A DNA stretch of 64,000 nucleotides, from assembly GCA_029204225.1 (NCBI GenBank), contig CM055103.1, positions 44,030,604 through 44,094,603 of the forward strand. Reading direction: 5' to 3'. This document shows positions 31,871 through 41,673 of the stretch, one piece after another. Within the stretch, counting starts at the first letter, position 1, and each line of letters opens with the position of its first letter. Below the pieces are notes generated by a model, which saw only the letters and a program-made list of their open reading frames with translations, was not told the origin of the DNA and ran no database searches. Source of the stretch: Diphasiastrum complanatum. Its lineage: Eukaryota > Streptophyta > Lycopodiopsida > Lycopodiales > Lycopodiaceae. The position numbers were made by a program, and so were the translations under genes.

Positions 31871-34743
31871 CTCCTAGCATAGTTTTTGCCAATAGAACTT
31901 TGATCTATCATAAGAATGATCTTCTTCCTAAGAATAGATCTCCTTTCAATGATCATGTAATGCTCAAAATAGAAACAACCATAAGTGATATAGAGAATAG
32001 TGTCCACTTGGGATGCTTCACTATTTCTTACATCAATTTTACATGTAAAAATGTGACTAGAACATGAAGAATCAAATAGAATGTAAATGAAATGATTCCA
32101 CCATGCTTCCAACTCTGAACTCTCTGGAAAAATACAACAAACAAACAATAAATGTGAGTGATCAACTTTTGCTTGCATGTCTCCTCCTTCTTTGTCCTTT
32201 GTTGCCATGTATCCACCATGATACTCCATGAATGAGCCTCCATCTCCATCTTGCCACAAGAAACCATCAAACCTTGAAAATGCATGAGTAGGTGAGTACA
32301 TTAATGATGCAAATCCAGCACCACATGACTCCATAAACCAAGTAGTTTGCACTAGTCCATCTTCAAGATCTACTTGACACAAGAAAATGACCATGAATTC
32401 ACCAAAAATTGACAATCTCCAAGTATTGGCACCAAGTAGCTCAACACTTGAGAACTTAGCCATGGATGAGTGACATAATGAACCTCCAATAGCTTCATTT
32501 CCATCAGCAAAATCAGCCAAGAATGCTAGTACAAATCCAACATCAAAACAATGCTCACCAATGTAGCTAATACCATATCTTGACAATTTGCACACATCCA
32601 CATGAAATTGCTCAAACATGAGATAGAAAAAGTAAAGTAAACTTGAACAACACTTCCTTGCTGCTCCTTTGACCTTACTTGAGTCTTCAATATGCTGCAA
32701 AAACAGATCCATAACACCCTTGCCAATTACCTCTCCTTTGATGCTCTTGACTAGCTCCAAATTGTCAACTTCCCTTTTGATTAGTTGAAGCGCTTTGAGA
32801 TCAATTTCTTGATATTCAACTTGACCATCAAAGTCATTGAACAAACTTTGTTTTCTAGATCCATTACTTGATTTTACAGCAAGACAACATCCTTCCACTT
32901 GCATAGCTCCATGTACACAAGAAGATCTTCCAAAAGATGTTCCACTCTTCATAAGAGATCGATACTCAAGATCCATTGCTTGGATCCACTCCTCTTCTTT
33001 CCTTGCTTGATCTACACTTGTAGGATCATCCAAAGAGGTTAGGAAAGCAACATGATTTCTAGAAACTACTTGCTTACCCTTTTGATCATATGTGAGCCTT
33101 GAAGGTACTTGTCTTTCTCTTGATGTTCTCCTTGGCTTTTGACTTGATGAAGGTCCATCATCATCACCATCCAAAGTAGGATCCTTCTCATCAACATCAA
33201 GGATGTTAGATCCATCTACTTTACCATCAATCATGCTTGAAGACACTTTTGGAATGTTTCTCTCATCAAAAATGACATCTCTACCAACAATCACTTTGCT
33301 AATAGAAGGAATGTAAACCTTGTAGGCTTTACTCACCTCACTATATCCAACAAAAATACCTCTTCTTGAAGATGGATCCTTCTTGGTCCTATCATCAAGA
33401 GTAATGTTGACACAGCATGTGCATCCAAAGGTTCTTAGAAAGTTGACACTCGGCCTCCTCTTGAATAGCATCTCAAAAGGCGTCCTTCCATCCAAAATAG
33501 CACTCGGCCACCTATTGCACAAGAAATTGGCACACAACAAAGCTTGATCCCAAAATGGTTTGTCAAGATTAGCACTTAATCTCATAGCTTTAGCACTTTC
33601 ACATAAAGTTCTATTCTTCCTTTCAGCCACTCCATTTTGTTGTGGGGTCCTTGATGTTGTATACTCCCTCTTGATCTCATGCTCATCACAAAAGGCCTTG
33701 AACTTGTTAGATATGTACTCACCACCATTGTCACCTCTCAAGCACTTGATCTTCGTGGAGAATTGGTTCTCCCTTGCATTCTTGAACTTGACAAAGACAT
33801 CATACACTTCATCCTTGCTCTTTAGTAAATAGATCCAACAAAATCTACTAAAATCATCAATGAATGTTACATACATCTTAGCTCCACTATTGCTAATTGT
33901 AGTAAATCCATGAATATCCGAATGTACAAGTTGAAAAGGCTTTGTAAATCTAGAAATAGATCTAGTATAAGGTAGTCTATGTGACTTAGACAAAGCATAA
34001 GACTCACAAACATGCTTGTCATTACTTAAGGAACTTGGAAGACCAATCACAACCTTCTTCCTTGCCATTACCTCCAATGACTTGAAGTTGAGGTGTCCCA
34101 TCCTTTTGTGCCAAACCTCTTGAATAGAAATTTGCTCCCTTGCAACACATCCAACTTGGTTAGCAATAACACAAGCATCAAGTTTGAACAACTTCCCTTG
34201 CCTTTTACCTTTTCCAATCAAGACATCCTTCCTTGTGATCAAACAAGCATCTCCATCAAACTCCACCTTGAGGCCCTTACTTAGCATTTGACTCACACTA
34301 AGCAAATTCTTGGTAATAGATGGAATAAACAAGACAACCTCCAAATGAACATTCCTATTTGTAGAGAGAGAAATAGGAATTGTGCCAATCCCTTTGATTG
34401 CACACTCACCATCATTGGCCGTGTAGATCACCCTCTTGTCATCTCCATATGCCAACAAATAAGTGAAGTACTCTTTGTGAAAGGTCATGTGTGAACTTGC
34501 TCCACTATCAATCCACCAAGGATCTAGATCTTCATCATTAGCAAGCATATATGAAGACATCACAAAAGCATCATCATTTGCATCTTGCACATCCAAACCA
34601 TCCTCATCAAGAGTAAGATTACCTTGCTTGTCTCCTTGATCTCTCTTCTTCTTGTAGCACTCACTTGCAAAGTGTCCTTTGATGCCACAATAGAAGCACT
34701 TGAGCTTTGATCTATCTTTCTTTTTTGCCACTTGAAGAAGCAT
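31858..34743 (-). CDS. Chimeric copia pol: zinc knuckle, protease, integrase, then captured non-retroviral sequence
   Basis: This is an open frame of 961 codons. Residues 16-29 form a CCHC knuckle (CFYCGIKGHFASEC). Protease follows at about 76-85 (WWIDSGASSHM). GAG-pre-integrase is VWHKRMGHLNFKSL. Integrase shows LVHSDIHGF, RGDNGGEYISNKF and TPQQNGVAERKNRT, and then GIFVGYSEVSKAYKVY. At about residue 600 the copia sequence EWIQAMDLEYRSLMKSGT, which should lead into reverse transcriptase, switches abruptly to unrelated sequence. That stays open for roughly 355 codons (for example KGAARKCCSSLLYFFYLMFE, GGSFMEYHGGYMATKDKEGG). RT is entirely absent. The frame is +1 relative to gag, overlapping its last 32 bases. 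Confidence 0.9.
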   Translation of the reverse strand: MLLQVAKKKDRSKLKCFYCGIKGHFASECYKKKRDQGDKQGNLTLDEDGLDVQDANDDAFVMSSYMLANDEDLDPWWIDSGASSHMTFHKEYFTYLLAYGDDKRVIYTANDGECAIKGIGTIPISLSTNRNVHLEVVLFIPSITKNLLSVSQMLSKGLKVEFDGDACLITRKDVLIGKGKRQGKLFKLDACVIANQVGCVAREQISIQEVWHKRMGHLNFKSLEVMARKKVVIGLPSSLSNDKHVCESYALSKSHRLPYTRSISRFTKPFQLVHSDIHGFTTISNSGAKMYVTFIDDFSRFCWIYLLKSKDEVYDVFVKFKNARENQFSTKIKCLRGDNGGEYISNKFKAFCDEHEIKREYTTSRTPQQNGVAERKNRTLCESAKAMRLSANLDKPFWDQALLCANFLCNRWPSAILDGRTPFEMLFKRRPSVNFLRTFGCTCCVNITLDDRTKKDPSSRRGIFVGYSEVSKAYKVYIPSISKVIVGRDVIFDERNIPKVSSSMIDGKVDGSNILDVDEKDPTLDGDDDGPSSSQKPRRTSRERQVPSRLTYDQKGKQVVSRNHVAFLTSLDDPTSVDQARKEEEWIQAMDLEYRSLMKSGTSFGRSSCVHGAMQVEGCCLAVKSSNGSRKQSLFNDFDGQVEYQEIDLKALQLIKREVDNLELVKSIKGEVIGKGVMDLFLQHIEDSSKVKGAARKCCSSLLYFFYLMFEQFHVDVCKLSRYGISYIGEHCFDVGFVLAFLADFADGNEAIGGSLCHSSMAKFSSVELLGANTWRLSIFGEFMVIFLCQVDLEDGLVQTTWFMESCGAGFASLMYSPTHAFSRFDGFLWQDGDGGSFMEYHGGYMATKDKEGGDMQAKVDHSHLLFVCCIFPESSELEAWWNHFIYILFDSSCSSHIFTCKIDVRNSEASQVDTILYITYGCFYFEHYMIIERRSILRKKIILMIDQSSIGKNYARSIGS
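31876..32940 (-). other. Captured sequence occupying the place of reverse transcriptase
   Basis: On the right it begins just after LMKSGT (about 32,940) and ends just before HWKLGKRV (about 31,876), the two places that bracket RT in intact copia elements. It has no retroviral motif. It keeps the pol frame open over its length, which chance alone makes unlikely in AT-rich DNA. A related sequence lies at 27,743-28,100. The source could be a host transcript copied in by template switching, or an uncharacterised repeat. I do not recognise any protein family. Confidence 0.8.
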
Positions 34744-35329
34744 CCACTTGATCTTGCCCTTTAGACCACTTGCTTTTGATCAAGATCTCTTGAAGATCCA
34801 TCAAACTTGGCAAAGTCTTTTGAATAGCAATACTTTGAACAATGTTAGCATGAGCATCCAACAAGCCATTAAGAATCACTTGAATAAGCTCTCCTTCCTT
34901 AATGCTTTCATCTATGCAAGCTAACTCATCATTCAATGCTTTCATTCTCAAAACAGAAGTACTTGGATTTTCTTCATTCTTTTGCAAACAAGAAAAGATT
35001 TGCTTTCTTAGAGTCAACACTCTAGAAGTAGACTTGGATTCATAAAGCTTCTTCAATGAATTCCAAGCTTCCAAAGATGATGTGCACTTACCAACTTCCT
35101 TGAAAAGTTCATTGGTAACATTCATCTTTATCATGTGTAGAGCCTTCTTGGCCCTCTTGTCATACCTCAATTGATCTTGTTGTGTTGCTGGTCTCTCCTC
35201 CAAACCTACAGCAATATCCAAAACATCATTCATCTCAAGAAGTGACTCTATCCTCACTTTCCATAATGAATAGTTACTTGAGGTAAGCCTATCATTGGCT
35301 TCCAACATGACTCCAATTGAGGTTGCCAT
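34712..35329 (-). CDS. Copia gag of the inner element
   Basis: This is a capsid protein of 205 codons starting at the ATG 35,329 (MATSIGVMLEANDRLTSSNY). It shows the UBN2/gag core (LWKVRIESLLEMNDVLDIAV; TNELFKEVGKCTSSLEAWNS; LKKLYESKSTSRVLTLRKQI; ELIQVILNGLLDAHANIVQS). It ends at a TAG right after an A-run (GGCAAAAAAGAAAGATAG), exactly where the zinc knuckle continues in the +1 frame. A one-base indel in the A-run or a programmed shift would explain this. The start and N-terminus match the copia gag at 24,978. Confidence 0.92.
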   Translation of the reverse strand: MATSIGVMLEANDRLTSSNYSLWKVRIESLLEMNDVLDIAVGLEERPATQQDQLRYDKRAKKALHMIKMNVTNELFKEVGKCTSSLEAWNSLKKLYESKSTSRVLTLRKQIFSCLQKNEENPSTSVLRMKALNDELACIDESIKEGELIQVILNGLLDAHANIVQSIAIQKTLPSLMDLQEILIKSKWSKGQDQVDASSSGKKER

Positions 35330-35918
35330 GTAGCAATGACCTGATCTTCTCTTTCAACCTGTTTCAATGCACAAAGCACTCCTTTGAACAACAACAAATG
35401 CTTTCAAAAGAAATTACCAAGATTTGAAACTATCTCACAAATTCTCTTCTAGCACTTATCCAAGCAAATCAACACATAGAATCATGGAATCTTGATCAAC
35501 CTATGATCTATCCTCAATCTAATGACTTTTGCCACTTCCTAAGATTGAAACACACTCAAATGAAGTCCAGCAACCTCACTATCTAGAGATCCAATCAAAA
35601 TTAGGGTTTTTGACAAAATCACAAAAAATTGACTATTCCAAATCTACATGCAAATGCTGAAAATTTGATATGCAATCTATAAGCCACCACTTAGGCTGAA
35701 CCAATGATCCAAAAATCGGCCAGATCCAGCATGTGAATTCAAAAAACGGAATTGAACAAGTATATTGACCTATTTAGTGTTTTGATCTACAAAAGATCCA
35801 ATCTACAAAAACAAAAAATTCGATTTTGGTGTAGAATCCTCTCTAGCATGCTCTAGACTTGATATCTTCACCAAATCATTGATAGATCTGATTTTCTCCT
35901 TCATAACTTGAAACACAA

Positions 35919-35930
35919 GCTCTGATACCA
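35919..35930 (-). other. Primer-binding site, initiator Met-tRNA (perfect)
   Basis: GCTCTGATACCA on the plus strand, i.e. TGGTATCAGAGC in the element's sense, directly abuts the 5' LTR. The leader 35,330-35,918 between it and gag has no coding signal. Confidence 0.95.
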
Positions 35931-36580
35931 TGTGAAAGATTTCAGATCCTTAAGATCCAATCTACTTGAATGATCTTTGGTTAGAAAGAGAAATACACTA
36001 CCAATTTCACCAATGTAGAAAAATCAGCACCTACACACAATTTGAGATGCAAATACTAATAGAACTTGATCAAACTTGAATGAAATGATTATGTACTGTT
36101 GCTGTCCGTACAAAACCAACAAGCTACTGTATTTCACACGTGTGGATCCAAAAATAGCAAATATAGATCATTCTACACATAGAATTGCAAGCAATCACCA
36201 AGATAGTGCACCAATGGATAGTAGAACCCAAGAGAACCATGTATAAGCATGAAATGAGATAGAGAAGAGAGAAGATGACTCTCTCCACGAGTTACATCCT
36301 TTTATAGTAGGTCCAAACCCTATTTGGCCACTTGGCTTTCCCACCAAAATGCTAACCCTATCAATTTTGGGTCTAGATTCAATGTACCCAACTTATTCAA
36401 ATTGAATCTACTCAAACTCGCATTCTATCTTTCCCACACTTTCAAAAATTGTTTATTCAAATGAAATTTAGACTAATGAACTTTGAAAAGTCAACCTCTA
36501 AGTCTAAAACAAGTTTTGGCCTCAATATGCCAAATATGAAAATATTGCAAAATGTGATGAAACTAGTTGAATCTTTCACA
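35931..36580 (-). repeat. 5' LTR of the inner copia element
   Basis: It is 650 bp, about 98% identical by eye to 30,641-31,290. On the minus strand it carries a TATA-like box (complement of CCTTTTATAG) near 36,300. It also carries TTTCACACGTGTGGATCC near 36,131. Confidence 0.95.
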
Positions 36581-37446
36581 CTTGGTTCGAGCATGGAAGA
36601 TTGGATTGTTGGCAAGTTGTTGGGCTGCTTGATTGTCACAATAAATGCATGGAATATCTTCAGTCTTGATCACTTGAAGCTCCTCCAATAGTCTTCTTAG
36701 CCATAGGATCTCCTTTGTTGTTGTTGTCATAGCTTTATACTCGGATTTGGTTGATGAAAGTGAGATAGTATCTTGCTTTTTGGAAAGCCAAGATATGACT
36801 CCTGCACATAGGAATGTAGCAAAGGCACTTGTGGATCTTCTATCCACTTTGTCACCTGCAAAATCTGAGTCCGAGTACGCTCTCAAACAAAGATTAGTCC
36901 TTGATATACTATGCCAAAATTTCTAGTAGTCGAGATGTACCTTAACACTCTTTTGGCACTCTTCCAATGACATATTAGTGGACTTTGCATGTATTGATTC
37001 AATTTCCCAACACAAAAGCTAAGATCTGGTCTAGTGATGGTCAAATAGATCAAGGAACCAATAAGTTTTCTATAGGTAGTGATTTCCTCAAAGGATGTTT
37101 CATCACTTTCCTTAGAAACTTTTACATTTAGTTCCACGGGAGTTTCAACTCCTTTACAATCTTTCATGCCAAACTTTTCTAAGATGGATCCAGCATACTT
37201 AGATTGACATATGAGAGTAAAATCATTGCATCTAGTAACTTCTATTCCAAGTATGACCTTTAGAAGTCCTAGATCTACCATTTTAAACTCACTAGACAAG
37301 GAAATTTTTACATCTATAATGCCATCATGATCATTTTCTTTGAGAATTATATCATCAACATATAAAACCGAAATGAAGATCTTTCCATCATTACATTTGT
37401 AGTACAATGATGGTTCATAAGAACTTACAACAAATCCAAATACCAA
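36563..37446 (-). pseudogene. Outer copia element: RT C-terminal half and RNase H, split by the inner element
   Basis: RT shows ISVLYVDDIILKENDHDG (37,335-37,385; the YVDD box), FKMVDLGLLKVILGIEVTR, YRKLIGSLIYLTITRPDLSF and HWKSAKRVLRYISTTRNFG. A frameshift near 36,885 leads to RNase H (SDSDFAGDKVDRRSTSAFAT; SWLSKKQDTISLSSTKSEYK; CDNQAAQQLANNPIFHARTK). This is cut at 36,580 and resumes at 30,640 (HIEISHHFVREKVQAKEIKL) down to about 30,440. Confidence 0.9.
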
Positions 37447-37934
37447 GCTCTAGGTGCTTGCTTGAGCCCATAAAGACTCTTCTTCAAAAAGCACACTTTG
37501 TCTTCTTCTCCATCTTCGATGAAGCCCTCGGGTTGGCACATGTAAATTTCCTCCTCCAAGAATCCATTCAAGAAAGCATTTGTCACATCAAGTTGAAAGA
37601 GCTCCCACTTGAAAGAAGTAGCAAGGCATATGATCAATCTAATAGTTACAAGCTTTGCAACAGGAGCAAAGGTTTCATCATAATCTATGCCTTTGACTTG
37701 TAAAAAACCTTTTGCTACAAGTCTTGCTTTATACTTATGAATGGAACCATCTTGATTATACTTCAATCTATATATCCATTTACAAGTAAGAAGCTTCTTT
37801 CCATAAGGTAGATTAACAAGATCCCAAGTTTGATTTTCCAACAAAGCATCAAACTCTACTTGCATAGCATCCTTCCAACTTTGAGACTTAATTGCCTCTT
37901 CAAAACATGTTGGTTCTTCAAGCATAGTAGTCAA
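37425..37934 (-). pseudogene. Outer copia element: RT N-terminal half
   Basis: The frame shows SWKDAMQVEFDALLENQTWD, LTCKWIYRLKYNQDGSIHKY, KARLVAKGFLQVKGIDYDET, FQLDVTNAFLNGFLEEEIYM and SLYGLKQAPRAWY, the full set of N-terminal copia RT motifs. It ends by frameshift at 37,425 and continues in the neighbouring frame. This is the segment missing from the inner element. Confidence 0.92.
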
Positions 37935-38181
37935 GAAAGAATAAGAGGTGTGTAGTTGAGAATCTTCCCTTTGCTTTCCTTTGTCACTATAAGTGAACCT
38001 TGATGGCTTGCCCTCACTCTTGTTGATCTTCTTGGCACCTTTGGATCTTGAGCAAGATCCTCTTGGTCTTCAACTCCTTGAAGCTCCTCCTTGGCCATAG
38101 CATGATCACTGAGAAGATGAGAGTTGTTGGAAAGTACCTTCTCTTTGCCATTGAGAGATTCATCAAAAAGTACATCTCTAC

Positions 38182-39400
38182 TTACAACAACTTTCTTGGT
38201 AATATGATCAAATATCCTATATGTTTACTATTTTCACTATAACCAACAAAGATGCCTGTAAATGAAGTAGCATCTTCCTTTTTCCTTACTTCTAAAGGAA
38301 TGTGTACATAACAAGTACATCCAAAAAATTTTAAATCACTAAGATTTGGCTTTTTGCCATACAATGCTTCATAAGGTGTGAGACCTCCAATGGCACTATT
38401 AGTCATTCTATTACATAGAAAGTTTGCACATGAAACAGCTTCTCCCCAAAATGAAATAGGAAGTGATGCATCTAATCTCAATGCTTTAGCACACTCACAT
38501 AGTGTTCTATTTTTCCTCTCGGCCACCCCATTTTGTTGTGGGGTGTATGTGCAAGTAAACTCTCTTCTAATGCCATTAGTTTGACAAAACTCTTTCATAC
38601 TATTGGAGATGTACTCCCCTCCATTATCACATCTTAATACTTTCAAGCTAACATTAAGTTGCTTTTTCTACAAGAGTTTTGAACTTCACAAAGGTTTCAA
38701 ACACTCCACTTTTCTTAGACAAGAGGTAAATCCAAGAGTACCTTGATTTATCATCCATAAAAGTGACATACATAAGAGCTCCACCATTAGATTCATGTGA
38801 AAAAGAATGAACATCTGAGTGAATAAGATCAAGAGGAGAGTTAGATCTTGTCAAAGATCTCTTGAAAGGTTGCTTATGAGACTTGGAGAGTCCACAAGCT
38901 TCACAAAGCTTGCCACACTTGGATATGGCTTTGGGAAGTCCAATTGCTAGCTCTTTGTTCACCATGATCTCCATAGCTTTGTAGTTAGGATGGCCTAACC
39001 TCTTGTGCCATAGCTCCACTTGAGAGAGCTCCTCCCTTGCCATGTTAACACTTCCAACCATCACATTAGCATCCAACTTAAATCATCTTCCTTGCTTAAA
39101 TCCATTAGCAATACATTTATCATTCTTCAAGATGGAACATGCTCCATGCTTGAAATAAACATCTAATCCACTATCCATAAGTTGACCAACACTTAACAAG
39201 TTCTTTGTAATAGAAGGTACATAAAGAACATTGTCTAGATCTACTTTCTTAGATGATCCAAGACATAATGGAATGGATTACAATCTCACATTCTTGATCA
39301 CTTGCAGTGAAGATAAACTTCTTAGAGTTATTATAAGAAAGTAAAGTAAAAAAATAGTCTTTTTGATGAGTCATGTGGGAACTAGCCCCACTATCAATCC
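38182..39400 (-). pseudogene. Outer copia element: protease, GAG-pre-integrase and integrase
   Basis: The protease box VDSGASSHMTHQKDYF lies near 39,355-39,400 and is followed by stops. ELWHKRLGHPNYKAMEIM (about 39,000-39,025) is the pre-integrase region. Integrase shows LDLIHSDVHSF, KVLRCDNGGEYIS, TPQQNGVAERKNRT, FWGEAVSCANFLCNR and GIFVGYSENSK. A break at 38,646-38,654 and another after 38,182 shift the frame. Confidence 0.88.
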
Positions 39401-40065
39401 ACCATGTGTTGTGATAGATGTTGTGTTAAGGAAGCCATCAAAGATAAGTTGCATTCATCATCCTCCTCAAGCACAAGGTTGCCAAGGTTGTCCTTCTCTT
39501 GGGCATTCTTCTTCTTGTAACACTCGGATGCAAAGTGTCCTTTCTTACCACAGAAAAAACACTTAAGCTTCTTCTTGTCCTTCTTACTCTTGCCTTTTGA
39601 ACTTGAAGCTCCATCCTTGCTCTCGACCTCCACATCTTGGGTCTTCTTGGATGGAACCTTCTTCTTCTTGCCTTTCAAAGAAAAGTTAGCTTTCTCATCA
39701 CCATCAATCAAAGAAAGAGAACCAATCATATTCTTGATATGAAGCATCCTACTATGCTCAAAAACTAGCACACTATGAAGTTTTTCAATAGTAGGAAGTT
39801 GATCTTGAATAGCAAATGTTTGAACTAGATTAGAATACTCATTTCCTAATCCATTTAAGATGATTTGAACTAGCTCATTGTCTTGAATCTTGTCAGTAAT
39901 GGAAGATAACTCAATATTCAAAGATTTGATCCTAAAAACATAATCTTGGGCACTTTCATTACTTCCTTTCATGCTTTGAAGTATTTGATTTCTTAGCATG
40001 AGTATTCTTGAAGTATTTTTGGATTCATAAATAGATTTTAGTGAATCCCATGCCTCTTTGGAAAT
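39394..40065 (-). pseudogene. Outer copia element: C-terminal gag with zinc knuckle, truncated
   Basis: The frame shows SAQDYVFRIKSLNIELSSI, LVQIILNGLGNEYSNLVQTF, a Lys-rich linker and CFFCGKKGHFASEC (about 39,518-39,560). The right end stops in EAWDSLKSIYESKNTSRIL at 40,065 and is fused directly to LTR sequence, so the N-terminal half of gag was deleted. Confidence 0.88.
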
Positions 40066-40783
40066 CTAGATGAATAAATCTAACAAGAACAATCATTATT
40101 GATCAAAACTTGTACTTGATGGTTTCACACGTGTGAAAACCTGTCAGAGTACGGAAAATAGGCTGAGAATAAAGTATACTAAGCTTAGAACCCAATCAAT
40201 GCATAAAAACACAAGACAAATAGAGAGAAAATACTAGAATTGCTCCAAAACCAAGATTTAGCTTCCATATCAATTATGGCCAAATGAGCCACCATATATA
40301 CACAAGAGCTGATGCTTAATCAGCTGATTTGGCATGTGAGAGAGTGCCTACTCATCAAAGGATCCACCAATAATCATCAATATGGCACATGGACCAAGTT
40401 TCCTAACTTATAGCCACCTCCCTTGATTTTAGGCAATTTTTCTAATTTATAGAGACTTGCACAAATATCTACTACAAGTTGGATCTCACCTACTACTGAT
40501 GTTTTGACACATGTGAGCAATCCTTGGCACGTGTGAGATCACTCCTATCCATGTGAAATAGCTTTTCCTACCAATAAAATGATGCCAAGTGGCATATAGC
40601 TAGAAAAGTAGATTTTGGCCATTTTAACCACTAGATCTCAAATGAAATGGTATGTACAACCTATATGACTCATCTAAATGATAAATGCATTTAGTTCACA
40701 CGTGGGAACAGGCTCCACACATGTGTAAACATAATATGTACATGATTTTGGCCTAGATCAAGCATGATTTTGACATTTTCACA
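40066..40783 (-). repeat. Truncated 5' LTR of the outer copia element
   Basis: It matches 29,735-30,435 and ends GACATTTTCACA. The U5 end is missing: the sequence jumps from gag at AATCTAG(ATG). It contains a small insertion relative to the 3' LTR (CTGTCAGAGTACGG near 40,142). Confidence 0.9.
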
Positions 40784-40815
40784 CCCTTATGGATAAGTAA
40801 CATTTCCTCCCTCTT
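40784..40815 (-). repeat. Tail of the outer gypsy 3' LTR and its polypurine tract
   Basis: CCCTTATGGATAAGTAACA (40,784-40,802) continues the LTR interrupted at 29,610. It is followed by TTTCCTCCCTCTT, a polypyrimidine tract that is the minus-strand polypurine tract. This links the LTR to the gypsy integrase immediately to the right. Confidence 0.65.
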
Positions 40816-40966
40816 TAAGAGTCTCCTCCTAAAGGGAGCAAGCCAGGGAAGTTTATTCTTAAATAGCCTTCCCTCTGCCAAGTGTTCTCTCTCTTTAAGA
40901 GTCTCCTCCTAAAGGGAGCAAGCCAGGGAAGTTTATTCTTAAATAGCCTTCCCTCTGCCAAGTGTC
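40811..40966 (+). repeat. 80-bp tandem duplication
   Basis: CTCTTTAAGAGTCTCCTCCT starts at 40,811 and again at 40,891. The following 55 bases, including GGGAGCAAGCCAGGGAAG, are identical in both copies. It lies in the 3' untranslated part of the gypsy element. Confidence 0.97.
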
Positions 40967-40979
40967 CTCCTCATTTGAC

Positions 40980-41672
40980 TTGCTTTTCCAACATATTAGA
41001 AATTCAGAAACCAAACAGTTCATCAATTGGTATCAACGAATGTTAACCACTCTCTCTGGCACATTAGACACAAAAGTAGTCAGATCCTCCAACTCAACCA
41101 GTTCACCTTCCGGATTTAGAGAATCCTTGTAAGTAAGTCGCTCTTTCAAATGACTTACATAGAAAACAAGATGAATCCCAATCCCAATTAAAAGATCTAG
41201 TTGATAAGTGACTAGGTTGAACTAATTTACAACCTTATAAAAACCGCTATAACGAGGAAAAAGCTTATGACATTATTCCTGTCTACAATACCTTAGAATC
41301 GTTAGAAATTTTAAGACCCAAGTTATGACCTCAAATTCTCGAAATTCAAGTATGGTTAGCATAAAACTGAGCTCTATCTTGAGTGGTTTTAATGCTTTAT
41401 TTGGTCACTTTCAGCATTTCTTGCATATCTTATAAGAAATCTACTACATCTTGCACCTTGAGACCTTTGAGTGCGACAAAAATTGGCGAACGTGGCTGAA
41501 AGCCATACATCAGCATGAAAGGACTAAATCTATGGCAGAATGCCTTTAAATAGTGTGCGTGAACCATTGGAAGATACTTTTCCCAATCAGACTATCGGTG
41601 TGAGACATATGCTCTAAGCATATCTTCCAATGTTTGGTTTATACGTTCTATCTTCCCATCAAATTTTCTCCT
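40980..41672 (-). pseudogene. Ty3/gypsy integrase C-terminal relic
   Basis: On the minus strand DGKIERINQTLEDMLRA (41,607-41,660) is the conserved end of the gypsy integrase core. HAHYLKAFCHRFSPFMLMYG and FQPRSPIFVALKGLKVQDVV follow at 41,445-41,570. Further left the frame is broken. Its upstream part lies beyond the copia insertion, at 44,849-45,480. Confidence 0.75.
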
Positions 41673-41673
41673 A

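Larger units (their letters stand above)
30641..36580 (-). mobile_element. Structurally complete Ty1/copia element without reverse transcriptase, carrying captured sequence
   Basis: Two 650-bp LTRs (30,641-31,290 and 35,931-36,580) begin TGTGAAAGATT and end AATCTTTCACA. The flanking five-base target duplication is CTTGG on both sides (30,636-30,640 and 36,581-36,585). The primer site and polypurine tract are present. I count about 13 differences between the LTRs, roughly 2%. Internal genes from right to left are gag, zinc knuckle, protease, integrase, about 1 kb of foreign sequence, RNase H. Reverse transcriptase is absent. It lies inside RNase H of the outer copia element; the host codons (ARTK|HIEISHHF) join cleanly across it. 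Confidence 0.95.
29611..40783 (-). mobile_element. Ty1/copia element, minus strand, inserted in the gypsy LTR and itself hit by another copia
   Basis: The 3' LTR is 29,611-30,435; the 5' LTR is represented by 40,066-40,783. The host LTR reads ...TTACGTGCCCT on the left and CCCTTATGG on the right, giving a CCCT target duplication. Coding order from right to left is gag C-terminus, protease, integrase, RT, RNase H. A second copia element (30,641-36,580) splits RNase H. The start of gag, the leader, the primer site and the U5 part of the 5' LTR were deleted, joining gag to the LTR at about 40,065. Confidence 0.85.

Noticed and set aside
31858-32940. Treating the captured segment as a diverged reverse transcriptase
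   Set aside because: None of the ordered copia RT motifs (CKWVFKIK, ARLVAKGF, LDVNNAFL, LYGLKQAPRAW, YVDD) is present in any frame, whereas the neighbouring integrase and RNase H are well conserved.
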